Source: Herpetosiphon gulosus (GTDB taxonomy: Bacteria; Chloroflexota; Chloroflexia; Chloroflexales; Herpetosiphonaceae). Taken from it: a stretch of DNA of 64,000 nt. The stretch is taken from NCBI RefSeq assembly GCF_039545135.1, contig NZ_BAABRU010000001.1, forward strand, positions 372,001 to 436,000, written 5' to 3'. The position numbers and the translations under genes were made by a program. This document shows, piece by piece, positions 17,810-26,507 of this stretch (positions are counted from its first letter, which is position 1; each line of letters opens with the position of its first letter). The notes below the pieces were generated by a model. It saw only the letters and a list, made by a program, of their open reading frames with translations, searched no databases and was not told the DNA's origin.

Positions 17810-18970
17810 GTGAAACGTTGGTTACTCAGTTTTTTAACAATTGGTTCATTGGTTTTAGCTGGCTGTGGTGCGGCGGCTACACCAACCGCTGAAACCGCGA
17901 TTCAGCCTACTCCGGCCACCACAGCAGCCGCTGATGTTACGCCTGCGGCAACCCAAGCAACCCAAGCGCCGACTGATAGCGGCCAGTTTGCTGGTCAAAC
18001 CTTGGTGGTGGTTTCGCACGATAGCTTTGCAATCAGCAGCGACGTTATCTCAGGTTTTGAGCAAATGACCGGCGCAACTGTCCAAATTCTGGAATCGGGC
18101 GATGCTGGCGAGGCGCTCAATAAGAGCATTTTGGCTAAAGGTGCACCCTTGGGCGATGTGTTGTATGGGGTTGATAATACCTTTTTGAGTCGGGCACTTG
18201 ATGCTGATATTTTCGAGGCCTACGCTGCCAAGAATATCGAGCAAATTCCTGCTGAATTGAAGCTCGATAGCCAAAATCGGGTTTCGCCGGTTGATGTTGG
18301 CTATGTCACGATCAATTATGATAAAGCTGCCTTGGCCGAGGCGGGCCTGAGTTTGCCAACCGATTTGCGCGATCTGATCAAGCCAGAGTGGAAAGGCAAG
18401 TTGGTGGTTGAAAATCCAGCAACTTCGTCACCTGGTTTATCATTTATGTTGGCGACGATTGCTCACTTTGGCGAGAGCGGCGATTATACGTGGCGCAACT
18501 TCTGGAGTGACCTGCGAGCCAATGAAATCAAAGTTGCCAGCGGCTGGGAAGAAGCCTATTATGGCGATTTTAGCGGAGCCAGCGATGGTCAATATCCATT
18601 AGTGGTGAGTTATGCGACCAGCCCAGCGGCTGAAGTGATCTTTGCGACAACGCCTTTGACCGATGCACCGACGGGCAATTTGTTGTTGCCTGGTGGCTCG
18701 TTCCAACAAATCGAATTTGTTGGGTTGCTGAAAGATGCCAAAAACCCTGAATTGGGTAAAGCTTGGATTGACTATATGCTGAGCGATACCTTCCAGAGCG
18801 ATATTGGTGGGCAGATGTTTGTGTATCCAGCCCTGCCTAGTGCCAAGGTTCCGGCTGAATTTACCCAATATGCCCAAGTTCCCGATAAAGTGGCGACGCT
18901 TGCGCCAGCCGAGATTGCTGCCAACCGCGAGCGCTGGCTCAACGAATGGCAAGAAACTGTCCTGCGCTAA
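17810..18970 (+). CDS. thiB: Thiamine ABC transporter substrate-binding lipoprotein
   Basis: A 386-residue ThiB-like periplasmic/surface binding protein for thiamine (or TPP). The signal MKRWLLSFLTIGSLVLAGC ends in a lipobox Cys19. An Ala/Thr-rich tether follows to about residue 60. The family blocks VVVSHDSFAIS, GDAGEALNKSIL and GDVLYGVDNTFLSRAL match ThiB, and the upstream TPP riboswitch independently supports the substrate. The start is GTG 17810 with AAGGAG at 17795-17800. thiP and thiQ, which normally follow, are not in the window, and a strong terminator closes the transcript, so the permease must be encoded elsewhere or shared. Confidence 0.9.
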   Translation: MKRWLLSFLTIGSLVLAGCGAAATPTAETAIQPTPATTAAADVTPAATQATQAPTDSGQFAGQTLVVVSHDSFAISSDVISGFEQMTGATVQILESGDAGEALNKSILAKGAPLGDVLYGVDNTFLSRALDADIFEAYAAKNIEQIPAELKLDSQNRVSPVDVGYVTINYDKAALAEAGLSLPTDLRDLIKPEWKGKLVVENPATSSPGLSFMLATIAHFGESGDYTWRNFWSDLRANEIKVASGWEEAYYGDFSGASDGQYPLVVSYATSPAAEVIFATTPLTDAPTGNLLLPGGSFQQIEFVGLLKDAKNPELGKAWIDYMLSDTFQSDIGGQMFVYPALPSAKVPAEFTQYAQVPDKVATLAPAEIAANRERWLNEWQETVLR

Positions 18971-18976
18971 AAATAA

Positions 18977-19015
18977 ACGACCCCTGCAAGCTTCAAGTCT
19001 TGCAGGGGTCGTTTT
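18977..19015 (+). terminator. Terminator after thiB
   Basis: Perfect 14-base arms (ACGACCCCTGCAAG / CTTGCAGGGGTCGT) with an 8-base loop, followed by T-rich sequence. Confidence 0.9.
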
Positions 19016-19029
19016 GATCTAAAACAAAT

Positions 19030-19605
19030 TTAGTCGCCAGTGGTTTTGACTGCTGGCCAATCGCCAACCATCAACCCGCCGACAACCCCGATTAATGCGC
19101 CAAAGCCACCGCCGAGCAAATATTCGCCTGTGACTGTGGCCAAGCCCAAGCCGATCAACACACAGAAGGCAACCCCCGCAATAATTCGCTTGAGCCGACC
19201 AAGCATAGTCAGCGAAATAATCGAATTTGCGGTGATCAAATCGTTGCCATTGCTGGCGGGAGCAGCTGGTTTTGGGGCAGCAGGTGCAGCCGGAGCAGCA
19301 GCAGGCGTGGCGGCAACCACAGGTGCAGCAGCAGGAGCTGGAGTTGCAGCAACAGCGACTGGCGCAGCAGGTGCATCGCTAGCAGCCGCTTTTTTGGCAG
19401 CCCGAATCGCTTCCAACCGAGCCTTTTTATCATCCGACATATTAGCGCCAACCGCAGCGCTGGCTGGAGCCTCGGTTGTTGCCGCTACGACCGGCGCAGC
19501 AGGTGCAGGTGCTGCCGCAGGCTCTTCGCCAGCAGCCTTCTTAGCGGCATTGGCTGCGCGAATCGCATCGAGCCGCGCCTTTTTTTCATCGCTTGTATCA
19601 GCCAT
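19030..19605 (-). CDS. Ala-rich membrane protein with duplicated charged helix
   Basis: A 191-residue protein not assigned to a family. Two copies of a charged helix (SDEKKARLDAIRAANAAKKA and SDDKKARLEAIRAAKKAAA, near residues 5-24 and 56-74) are each followed by a Pro/Ala/Val linker. The C-terminus (about 133-180) holds two transmembrane segments rich in Gly. The layout suggests a membrane-anchored protein with a cytoplasmic low-complexity arm carrying two identical docking helices. GAGGG upstream supports the ATG at 19605. The long Ala/Pro tract is frame-specific and the opposite strand shows only low-complexity shadow, so I take this strand as coding. Confidence 0.65.
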   Translation of the reverse strand: MADTSDEKKARLDAIRAANAAKKAAGEEPAAAPAPAAPVVAATTEAPASAAVGANMSDDKKARLEAIRAAKKAAASDAPAAPVAVAATPAPAAAPVVAATPAAAPAAPAAPKPAAPASNGNDLITANSIISLTMLGRLKRIIAGVAFCVLIGLGLATVTGEYLLGGGFGALIGVVGGLMVGDWPAVKTTGD

Positions 19606-19790
19606 GTGCGTCCCTCAGATAGCAAAGATTAAATTGATCGACATCATTCCGATAGCACGTTATTCCCAATCGCAAACAAGCCAGTAATCCCCAACTCAAT
19701 GAGTTAAGGCTTCCAACTCGCGCTGTATTGTATCATGCTTGGTTGGTCTTGGTGCAGCAATTTGGCGAGGAAAATGAGTTCCGTTAAGCC

Positions 19791-19820
19791 AGCCGTGCCG
19801 TTCCACCCAAGAGCACGGCT
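19791..19820. repeat. Inverted repeat in the gap before FTCD
   Basis: AGCCGTGC / GCACGGCT with a 14-base loop. The 382-base gap 19606-19987 otherwise shows only a TATACT -10-like box at 19949-19954 before FTCD, without a convincing -35. Confidence 0.4.
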
Positions 19821-19987
19821 GACCTTTTCGGATTGAGAGGAAACGCACCTGTAGTATGCCGCCAACAGATGAGTATCAGGTGAGGAGGATGTCAATAAGC
19901 GATTAACGTTAACCACCAATTGTTTAACCAAATTCTCACCATCTGAGCTATACTTGGGCGGTTGTGGTTCGTCAAAGGAGACATTCA

Positions 19988-21475
19988 ATGGGCTTGGTCG
20001 AAAGTATTATGAATTTCAGCGAAGGCCGTCGCACCGAGGTTGTGCACGCCATTCGTGATGCAATTACGGCAGTTGCCGGGGTGCAATTGCTCGATGTTCA
20101 ATCTGACGCTGATCATAATCGCACGGTGATTAGTTTTGCGGGCGAGGCTGAGGCAGTTGGCGAAGCTGCCTTCCAAGCAACCCGCACCGCCCAAGGCTTA
20201 ATTAATTTAGATACCCATCGTGGCGAACACCCACGGATCGGCGCGACCGATGTGTTGCCATTTGTGCCACTTGGCCAAACCACAATGAAACAATGTGTGG
20301 CCTTGGCTCGCAAAGTTGGCAAGCGGATTGGCGATGAGTTGGGGATTGCGGTGTATTTGTATGAAGAAGCTGCGACTCGCCCCGAACGCCAGAATTTGGC
20401 CGATGTGCGCAAGGGCGAATATGAGGCTTGGCGCAAAGCTATCGGGGTTGATCCAGCGCGGGAGCCAGATTTTGGCCCAGCCGTAGCGACACCAGCTGGG
20501 GCAACCGTGGTTGGGGCACGTCAGCCATTAATTGCCTATAACATCTATTTAAATACTACCGATGTAGAGATTGCCAAAAAAATCGCTAAATCGATTCGCT
20601 ACCTTGGCGGTGGTTTGCGCTATGTCAAAGCCTTGGGCTTGTTGGTCGATGGCCGCGCTCAAATCTCGATGAACTTGGTTAATTTTCGTGGTACGCCAAT
20701 TCATCGCGTGCAAGAGCTGGTACGCGCCGAGGCCATGCGCTATGGCGTGACAATTACCGAGGGTGAAGTCATCGGGCTTGTGCCGCAAGATGCACTGGTT
20801 GATGCCGCTGAGCATTATCTGCAACTTAATCGTTTTCGCCGCGACCAAGTGCTTGAGGCCAAATTGGCCACGCCAAGCGCCGCTGATACTTGGCTACCAA
20901 CCAATACGTTCCAAGCCTTTGCGGCGGGCACGCCAACGCCTGGTGGTGGTTCGGCAGCAGCCTTGGCTGGCGCTTTGGCTGGCTCGTTGGGCCAGATGGT
21001 GGCTAATTTAACCGTCAGCCGCAAAAAATATGCAGCGGTTAAGCACAGCGTGCAAGCAGCCTTGGAGCGCTTGAGCGAAGCAACCACCAGCTTAGGCAAA
21101 TTGGCTTTAGCTGATAGTGCAGCCTTCAATGCTATCAGCGTCGCCCGTAAATTGCCCGAAGAGCAAGCTGACCGAGCGCAACAATTGGCGGCGGTGATTG
21201 TCCATGCCTGTGAAGTTCCCTTGCAAGTGGCCCAACAAGCCGCCAGTTTGTTTGATGATTTATATTTGTTGGCGACCCAAGGCAACGTCAATGCCCGCAC
21301 CGATGCCCAAGTTGGCGGCTATTTGGCCTATGCCGCAGTTAATGGCGCTGGATTAAATGTGTTGGTGAATCTTGGTGATTTAAGTGATAGCCAATTGCGC
21401 GAACAATTCAGCGCGGCGGTTGCCAAGCTGCGCCAACAAGCTGAACAAGGCTTGCAAAAACTGACGACACTCTAG
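19988..21475 (+). CDS. ftcD: Bifunctional formiminotransferase-cyclodeaminase (FTCD)
   Basis: A 495-residue enzyme linking histidine breakdown to folate. The N-terminal formiminotransferase part (residues 1-300; VESIMNFSEGR, DADHNRTVISF, HPRIGATDVLPF) moves the formimino group of formiminoglutamate to tetrahydrofolate. The C-terminal cyclodeaminase part (about 315-490; FAAGTPTPGGGSAAALAGAL) releases ammonia to give methenyl-THF. AAGGAG at 19975-19980 fixes ATG 19988. In bacteria the two activities are often separate; here they are fused as in animals. No other hut gene is adjacent. Confidence 0.92.
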   Translation: MGLVESIMNFSEGRRTEVVHAIRDAITAVAGVQLLDVQSDADHNRTVISFAGEAEAVGEAAFQATRTAQGLINLDTHRGEHPRIGATDVLPFVPLGQTTMKQCVALARKVGKRIGDELGIAVYLYEEAATRPERQNLADVRKGEYEAWRKAIGVDPAREPDFGPAVATPAGATVVGARQPLIAYNIYLNTTDVEIAKKIAKSIRYLGGGLRYVKALGLLVDGRAQISMNLVNFRGTPIHRVQELVRAEAMRYGVTITEGEVIGLVPQDALVDAAEHYLQLNRFRRDQVLEAKLATPSAADTWLPTNTFQAFAAGTPTPGGGSAAALAGALAGSLGQMVANLTVSRKKYAAVKHSVQAALERLSEATTSLGKLALADSAAFNAISVARKLPEEQADRAQQLAAVIVHACEVPLQVAQQAASLFDDLYLLATQGNVNARTDAQVGGYLAYAAVNGAGLNVLVNLGDLSDSQLREQFSAAVAKLRQQAEQGLQKLTTL

Positions 21476-21487
21476 GCAGGGTTATGC

Positions 21488-21493
21488 TACAAT
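21488..21493 (+). promoter_or_regulatory. Likely -10 box (TACAAT) of the 52-residue protein gene
   Basis: TACAAT 44 bases before the ATG at 21537. No clear -35 was seen, so this is tentative. Confidence 0.35.
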
Positions 21494-21536
21494 GAGCACA
21501 TAGATCAACTTCTGCGTATCGCGAGGAGATTTTTCA

Positions 21537-21695
21537 ATGGCTCGTTGGCTTCTGATTGTCGTTGGCTTGGCTGCTTTGGTGCGCGTCATCGACTTACAAC
21601 GTAAACTTGATGCCGCCCGCTCACGTGGCGATATGTACCGCGACATCTCAGCCCGCCTTGATCGTCAATTGGCGGATTTGCAAAAGCACGTGTAA
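21537..21695 (+). CDS. Small membrane-anchored coiled-coil protein (52 residues)
   Basis: Starts at ATG 21537 with GAGGAG at 21523-21528 (8 bases) and ends at TAA 21693-21695. The protein begins MARWLLIVVGLAALVRVI, a single transmembrane helix. A charged helix with heptad character follows (DLQRKLDAARSR, DISARLDRQLADLQKHV). It is bounded by its own likely promoter and a strong terminator, so it is probably a real monocistronic gene. A membrane-anchored septum- or ring-type small protein is possible by shape only; no function can be assigned. Confidence 0.7.
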   Translation: MARWLLIVVGLAALVRVIDLQRKLDAARSRGDMYRDISARLDRQLADLQKHV

Positions 21696-21716
21696 GCATA
21701 CCTGATAGCTGCTTAA

Positions 21717-21760
21717 ACGAGCCGCTCAATAATCCTTGTTTGGATTGTTGAGCGGCTCGT
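21717..21760 (+). terminator. Terminator after the 52-residue protein gene
   Basis: Long arms ACGAGCCGCTCAA / TTGAGCGGCTCGT, extended by AATCC/GGATT after one mismatch, then TGTTT. Confidence 0.85.
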
Positions 21761-21884
21761 TGTTTAATCGGTCTTGCGGCGGAGCTATCAGTCGGCCATC
21801 AGGCGCTCGTCAGATCGGCATACTGGCGTAGCATGGAGTTATTAAGTACGCTGCCTCTGGAAACACAAGCCCATGGAGGTCGCC

Positions 21885-22022
21885 ATGCTGACGACACTAT
21901 TTTTTGTTGCGCTCCTGCTTGTGGCATTAGCCGCATTGCCGTATATCTCACGCTCAACGCCAGTGGTCGAGGATGATTCCGACGAGCCACAATTACGCAT
22001 GAAGCCGACGCGCCAACGCTAA
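21885..22022 (+). CDS. Small membrane protein with acidic/basic tail (45 residues)
   Basis: ATG 21885 is preceded by GGAGGT at 21875-21880 and ends at TAA 22020-22022. The product starts MLTTLFFVALLLVALAALPY, one membrane helix. It continues with an acidic patch VVEDDSDEP and a basic end (LRMKPTRQR). Its last 30 bases overlap the 3' end of the convergent CCA-adding enzyme gene. The strong binding site and signal-anchor pattern support translation; function unknown. Confidence 0.55.
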   Translation: MLTTLFFVALLLVALAALPYISRSTPVVEDDSDEPQLRMKPTRQR

Positions 22023-23546
22023 GGCGCTCTCAAGGTCGGTCACTTCGCCAGCCGCTTGGGCTTCACGAATCGCCTCAAGCAACGCCCCAACTTGGGGGCC
22101 GGCTGCTAAACCTAGCTCTTGCATCAGCGTGTGTCCATCTAATAAGGGCACACGTTTTTGTTCGGCCTCAGCATCCCAATAGAACCCGAGCATCGCATCT
22201 GTCCAAGCGGCTTGGTAGGCCCAATGATGTTCTTGCAGCAGCGGCCCGCGTGTTGCCATATGGTCGGCCAAGGCATGCAGCAAGGTATCGACGGCGCTTT
22301 CCTTTAAATCGCGAAAGAAGCGATAGGCCGCTTTAGCCGTGGTTTCGGGCTGCGAGTACAGCTGACCAGGCCGCATATGCCCCGCAATTACTTTACACAT
22401 ATATTCAATCTCTTGGTTGCTAAATCGTAGCCGCTGGTATACACCTCGGGCAATGTCAGCGCCAATCGTTTGATGCTCATGAAACGATACGCTACCATCG
22501 GGCTTATCGACCCGCGTCGCGGGCTTGGCACAATCGTGCAGCAAAATTGCCATTTTCCAAAGGGCGCGATGGCTGGCAGTCTGGCCAATTGGCTGTTGGA
22601 TTTGGGCAACAACCTGCTCGGCCCATTGCAGTTGTAGCGTCAACTTGGGTAGCATGCGCAAGGTCGCGGGTTGTTGAAAAAAGGCTGGTGGATGCCAATC
22701 ATCGGCCATTGCTGGCGGTGCTGGTGGCGTTGGCTGTTGATCATGTTCCAACTGGGCTAGCAGCCATTCGCCAGCAGTAATCGTTTCGAGCGAATGCTCC
22801 CACACATCCAAAAAGTGAATATTGGGCTGGCTGTGGCCATACATGGGGCGAATTTCAGGAATTAAGCTTGGCAAAAGATTAACGCGATCTAAATAACGCA
22901 GCCAGCTAGCACTCCAACGGGTGGCTAAAATTGCTAATAGCTCAACTCTCACCCGTTCAACCGCCACTTTATTGATCAATTCGGCATGCGCCATGATTGC
23001 CTGATCGGTTGCTAAATCAAGTTGCCAGCCGAGTTGGGCCGCAATTCGCACGGCGCGAAGCATACGCAGCGGATCGTTGGCTAAAGCCTTGGCTTGCACC
23101 ATGCGCAGCGTGGCAGTGGCAATATCGTTCAATCCAGCATGAGGATCGATAATTTGGCCGAGTTGGGCTTGCTCGTAAAGCGGCGCGGCCATGGCATTAA
23201 TTGTAAAATCGCGGTCGGCCAAATCGCTCGCTAAGTCGGCAGCGCGTAAATGGGCCAGATCGAGATACTTGCCATCGGCCAAGACAACTCGCCCAATATC
23301 GCGTTCAGCATCAAGCACCACCAAACTCGCGTTGAGCTGGTTAGCAAGGGTTTGAGCTAAGCCAATGGCTGGTTGATTGACCACTAAATCAACATCATGC
23401 AACGGGCGGCCAATCACTAAATCGCGCAATGTACCGCCGACGACCCAGGCTGGCTGCGAACCTAAAAGTTGTTTAAGCACACTCAACGCATGGCGTAAAC
23501 TCAGGTAGGCTGAGGTTTGGGGCAACTGAATATGGTTAATCTTCAT
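21993..23546 (-). CDS. cca: CCA tRNA nucleotidyltransferase / poly(A) polymerase family, with HD domain
   Basis: A 517-residue class II nucleotidyltransferase that adds or repairs the 3' CCA of tRNAs, possibly a poly(A) polymerase. The head domain has WVVGGTLRDLVIG and the catalytic carboxylates HDVDLVV. RDFTINAMA and the tRNA-binding neck (DPLRMLRAVRIA) follow. A C-terminal HD domain (ILLHDCAKP, HEHQTIGADIA; residues 350-440) may give phosphohydrolase activity. The final helical part is intact. At least one tRNA here (50936) encodes its own CCA, so the enzyme may serve repair or other tRNAs. The C-terminal codons overlap the small gene at 21885-22022. Confidence 0.9.
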   Translation of the reverse strand: MKINHIQLPQTSAYLSLRHALSVLKQLLGSQPAWVVGGTLRDLVIGRPLHDVDLVVNQPAIGLAQTLANQLNASLVVLDAERDIGRVVLADGKYLDLAHLRAADLASDLADRDFTINAMAAPLYEQAQLGQIIDPHAGLNDIATATLRMVQAKALANDPLRMLRAVRIAAQLGWQLDLATDQAIMAHAELINKVAVERVRVELLAILATRWSASWLRYLDRVNLLPSLIPEIRPMYGHSQPNIHFLDVWEHSLETITAGEWLLAQLEHDQQPTPPAPPAMADDWHPPAFFQQPATLRMLPKLTLQLQWAEQVVAQIQQPIGQTASHRALWKMAILLHDCAKPATRVDKPDGSVSFHEHQTIGADIARGVYQRLRFSNQEIEYMCKVIAGHMRPGQLYSQPETTAKAAYRFFRDLKESAVDTLLHALADHMATRGPLLQEHHWAYQAAWTDAMLGFYWDAEAEQKRVPLLDGHTLMQELGLAAGPQVGALLEAIREAQAAGEVTDLESALALARRLHA

Positions 23547-23624
23547 ACAAAACTCACTTTGGGCAGCTATGCTCTATAATTGGGGGATAATTGAACCCAC
23601 CGAATGGCGAAAGGACTAAAGGCA

Positions 23625-24191
23625 ATGAGTTTGACCGTAACGCAAACCGCGCTTGATGGCGTTGTCATTATTAAACCAAGCGTGTTTGCCGATGAACGCG
23701 GCTTCTTCCTTGAAACATACCATCAGACCAAGTTTGCTGACCTCGGTCTGCCTACCGATTTTGTGCAAGATAATCACTCACGTTCCAAGCAAGGGGTACT
23801 GCGTGGTCTGCATTATCAAGATGAGCGCCAGCCAATGGCAAAACTTGTGCGTTGTAGTGTTGGCAGTATTTTTGATGTTGCTGTTGATTTACGAGTTGGC
23901 TCGCCCACGTTTGGCAAATGGGTTGGGGTTGAGCTAAGCGCCGATAACTTTTTACAATTTCTGATTCCTTCGGGCTTTGGCCATGGCTTTGTAGTGCTTT
24001 CGGAGTTTGCCGAGGTGCAATATCGCTGTACAGGTTTATATGCGCCTGAGACTGAAGGTGCGGTGCGCTGGAATGACCCACAAATTGGGATTGAGTGGCC
24101 AATTAGCGAACCAACGCTCTCAGGCCGCGACCAAGCTGCAATGAGCCTCGAAACGTATCTTGAAAATCCAGCCTTTCAATATCGTGGCTAA
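23625..24191 (+). CDS. rmlC: dTDP-4-dehydrorhamnose 3,5-epimerase
   Basis: A 188-residue cupin enzyme of the dTDP-L-rhamnose pathway, epimerising dTDP-4-keto-6-deoxyglucose at C3 and C5. Diagnostic pieces are FADERGFFLETYH, QDNHSRSKQGVLRGLHYQ (the catalytic His is in RGLHYQ), DLRVGSPTFGKW and GFGHGFVVLSE. The conserved N-terminus favours ATG 23625 over the in-frame ATG 23604; AAAGGA lies about 10 bases upstream. rmlA, rmlB and rmlD are not adjacent, so the gene stands alone. Confidence 0.92.
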   Translation: MSLTVTQTALDGVVIIKPSVFADERGFFLETYHQTKFADLGLPTDFVQDNHSRSKQGVLRGLHYQDERQPMAKLVRCSVGSIFDVAVDLRVGSPTFGKWVGVELSADNFLQFLIPSGFGHGFVVLSEFAEVQYRCTGLYAPETEGAVRWNDPQIGIEWPISEPTLSGRDQAAMSLETYLENPAFQYRG

Positions 24192-24216
24192 GTATTTCGC
24201 TAGCTTAACGATTGAA

Positions 24217-24267
24217 AACAGCGTCGCGTCTTTCTCCGCAATAATGGGAGAAGGGCACGGCGCTGTT
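24217..24267. terminator. Bidirectional hairpin between convergent genes
   Basis: AACAGCG / CGCTGTT outer arms enclose a second stem TTCTCC/GGGAGAA. It lies between the rmlC stop and the end of the convergent small membrane gene and may terminate both. Confidence 0.5.
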
Positions 24268-24306
24268 ACGGTTAACGCTTATTGTTTGGTGGGCGACCCT
24301 ACAAAA

Positions 24307-24606
24307 TTACCACGAAACCCCATCTTTTTTGGCATCGAAGGTTTCCAAATCAAGCTCCATTGGTGGGCGCACTGCAAAATCGGTATATTCTTGTTGCTTG
24401 AGTGGAGCTAAAACCGAAGCAATAATGGTGACCACTAAGCCCAGCATAATTGCCAAGAAGGCCAAAGCCCCAGCTGGCGAATCATCGGCAAACAACATCA
24501 TTGGCACAACAATAAACGAAAGCACTGATAACAAAAGTACAAATAGCGTGCCAATAATCGAATAGCTACGCTTGTTGGTCAAAGGTTTGTTTGACTCACT
24601 GGCCAT
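24307..24606 (-). CDS. Small two-helix membrane protein, unknown
   Basis: A 99-residue protein from the ATG at 24606, which is preceded by AAGGAG; longer readings upstream lack such a site. Two transmembrane helices are clear (SIIGTLFVLLLSVLSFIVVP and LAFLAIMLGLVVTIIASVLA), separated by a short acidic loop (FADDSPAG). The C-terminal tail is acidic (PMELDLETFDAKKD). No family recognised. Confidence 0.7.
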   Translation of the reverse strand: MASESNKPLTNKRSYSIIGTLFVLLLSVLSFIVVPMMLFADDSPAGALAFLAIMLGLVVTIIASVLAPLKQQEYTDFAVRPPMELDLETFDAKKDGVSW

Positions 24607-24684
24607 TGATTGCTCACTCCTTAAACATGGTTGGTGGTTGCTACGCTCTATTTTAGCGTAACGCAGGGCGCTTGTAAAACGCCA

Positions 24685-24712
24685 CACCCGCCAACATTGC
24701 TGTTGACGGGTG
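24685..24712 (-). terminator. Terminator of the subtilase gene
   Basis: On the minus strand CACCCG-CAAC / GTTG-CGGGTG arms with one mismatch are followed by GGCGTTTTAC, 44 bases past the subtilase stop. Confidence 0.65.
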
Positions 24713-24755
24713 CGACTGACGTTGTTCGATTGCAAACTAAGGAAGAACGAGCAGC

Positions 24756-26507
24756 TTATTGAAGGCTTACATCATCAACAAAGAACGATGTAATCAATGA
24801 GCTATCTGTTGTGGTTTCAAAGCGGATGCGAACCGTTTGACCAGCATAAGCGGCCAAACTCAAACTTTCAGCTACCCAAGCGTTCTTGGTGTTGACATTC
24901 GAGCGGGTCGCCAGGGTTCCCAATAAGGTTCCGCTGGTATTGTAGACCCGAACGCGCAGGTAGTCGTAAGCCGTTGTGCTACCTTCGGCAGTGGTTTGAT
25001 ACCAGTAGAAGCTCAACGACTTGCCTGCTGGTACGGCCAAGGTTTGGTAGATCCCTTCGCTGGCATTGTTGTAGCCACCCATATAAACGCTGTAGCTACC
25101 AGTGCGTGGGCGGGTGGTATCGATCAAACCATAACCACCGCTTGAGGCTTGCGTCCAACCAGTTGTGCCGCTTTCGAAGCCACCATTGACGATGCTACCG
25201 CCGCCTGGAGGTGGGGTTGCCGTTGGTGGAACCACGGTTGGGGTGGTTGGAAGTGGCGTGCTAGTTGGCGGCGTTGGAGTTGGGGTTGAGCCACCGTTGT
25301 TGACAGCATTGTAGACGTTGATCCGACCACAAGTCCAGGTGCTACCGGTGCCGCTGATGCGATCTGAGGTCGAGCAGATGCGGTCGCGAATTTGGCTATT
25401 GGTCAAGCCTTGTGAGGCCAACAAACCAGCCAAACCAGCAACGTGTGGCGTAGCCATCGACGTACCGTTGATGGTGTTGTAGCCACTGTTAATCCAGGTT
25501 GAGTAGATGCTCGAACCTGGGGCCGCCACTTCGACCCACGAACCGTAGTTCGAGAACGATGAGCGAGCATCGGTTGAGGTCGTTGAGGCAACGGCAAAAC
25601 AGTTGGTGTAGGCGGCTGGATAGGAACTGGTGGTGCTTGAGGTGTTGCTGTTACCAGCAGCACAAGCCAAGAACACCCCGCGACCCCAAGCGTAGTCAAC
25701 AGCATTTTGCAAGGCCGTTGAACCACCACCACCAAGGCTCAAGTTGATGACCTCTGCACCATTGTCAGCAGCGTAGGTGATCCCGTTGGCCACACCAGCC
25801 AACGTCCCACTCCCACTGTTGTTCAATACCCGCACAGGCATCACCTTACAATTTGGACATGTGCCAGCACCACCAGTGCTGTTATTCGTCTCAGCGGCGC
25901 TTGTACCTGCAACGTGGGTACCGTGGCCATTGCCGTCAGTGGGGGTTGAGTCGTTGTCGATATAGTCGTAGCCAGCCACCATCTTGGCATCAAGATCAGG
26001 GTGGTTGCTTTGAACCCCTGTATCAACAACAGCAATCACCACGCTGCTGCTCCCTTGGGTGATATCCCAACCGGTATATGCACGGATGACACCCCATGCC
26101 CATTGTGAGCTTTGGCTTGGGTCATTGGGCGTAAAATTCACAGAATAAATAAAGTTGGGTTCGGCATATTCGATATTGGGATTTTGCTTCAAGTTAGCTA
26201 AGAAAGCTTCGCGGCCTGCGAGGGTATCGTTGCTCTTGAGGCTCGCAACTTCGATCACTTCTGCATCAAGTGCTGCAATGCGATCGATTTGCACCGCGCC
26301 AAGGGCTTTGAGGGCTGAGCTGCGGTTGGCTTTGCTAGTCGTGGCTTTGAATTTGACCACAAATTGGCCTGCCACTGCTGGAGCAGCAAAATCAACTCGT
26401 TCAACTGGTTTCGCAGGAGTACGGCTTTGACCAAATGAAGGGTTTGGAGCACTGAAGATAATCACGAGACTGCAGATCAAGACGAATGAAACAAACAGAC
26501 GCTTCAA
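24756..26507 (-). CDS. Secreted subtilisin-like serine protease (S8) with C-terminal beta domain
   Basis: A 583-residue exported protease. Residues 1-26 are a signal peptide (Sec type, ending SFG-Q). Residues 40-125 are an I9-type inhibitory propeptide (GQFVVKFKA...). The catalytic domain 130-405 holds Asp162 (VVDTGV), His195 (GNGHGTHVAG), oxyanion Asn285 (AAGN) and Ser350 (NGTSMATPHVAG). A Thr/Pro linker (412-440) leads to a jelly-roll type domain beginning NGGFESGTTGW, likely for substrate or surface binding. The TTG start at 26507 is 5 bases from GAGGAGG. It has its own promoter at 26714-26742, whose upstream block matches that of the micro-ORF unit. A predatory or scavenging role is likely. 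Confidence 0.92.
   Translation of the reverse strand: MKRLFVSFVLICSLVIIFSAPNPSFGQSRTPAKPVERVDFAAPAVAGQFVVKFKATTSKANRSSALKALGAVQIDRIAALDAEVIEVASLKSNDTLAGREAFLANLKQNPNIEYAEPNFIYSVNFTPNDPSQSSQWAWGVIRAYTGWDITQGSSSVVIAVVDTGVQSNHPDLDAKMVAGYDYIDNDSTPTDGNGHGTHVAGTSAAETNNSTGGAGTCPNCKVMPVRVLNNSGSGTLAGVANGITYAADNGAEVINLSLGGGGSTALQNAVDYAWGRGVFLACAAGNSNTSSTTSSYPAAYTNCFAVASTTSTDARSSFSNYGSWVEVAAPGSSIYSTWINSGYNTINGTSMATPHVAGLAGLLASQGLTNSQIRDRICSTSDRISGTGSTWTCGRINVYNAVNNGGSTPTPTPPTSTPLPTTPTVVPPTATPPPGGGSIVNGGFESGTTGWTQASSGGYGLIDTTRPRTGSYSVYMGGYNNASEGIYQTLAVPAGKSLSFYWYQTTAEGSTTAYDYLRVRVYNTSGTLLGTLATRSNVNTKNAWVAESLSLAAYAGQTVRIRFETTTDSSLITSFFVDDVSLQ

Noticed and set aside
19704..19988. 94-codon minus-strand frame before FTCD
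   Set aside because: No ribosome binding site, start overlapping the FTCD start, spans an inverted repeat; composition not protein-like.
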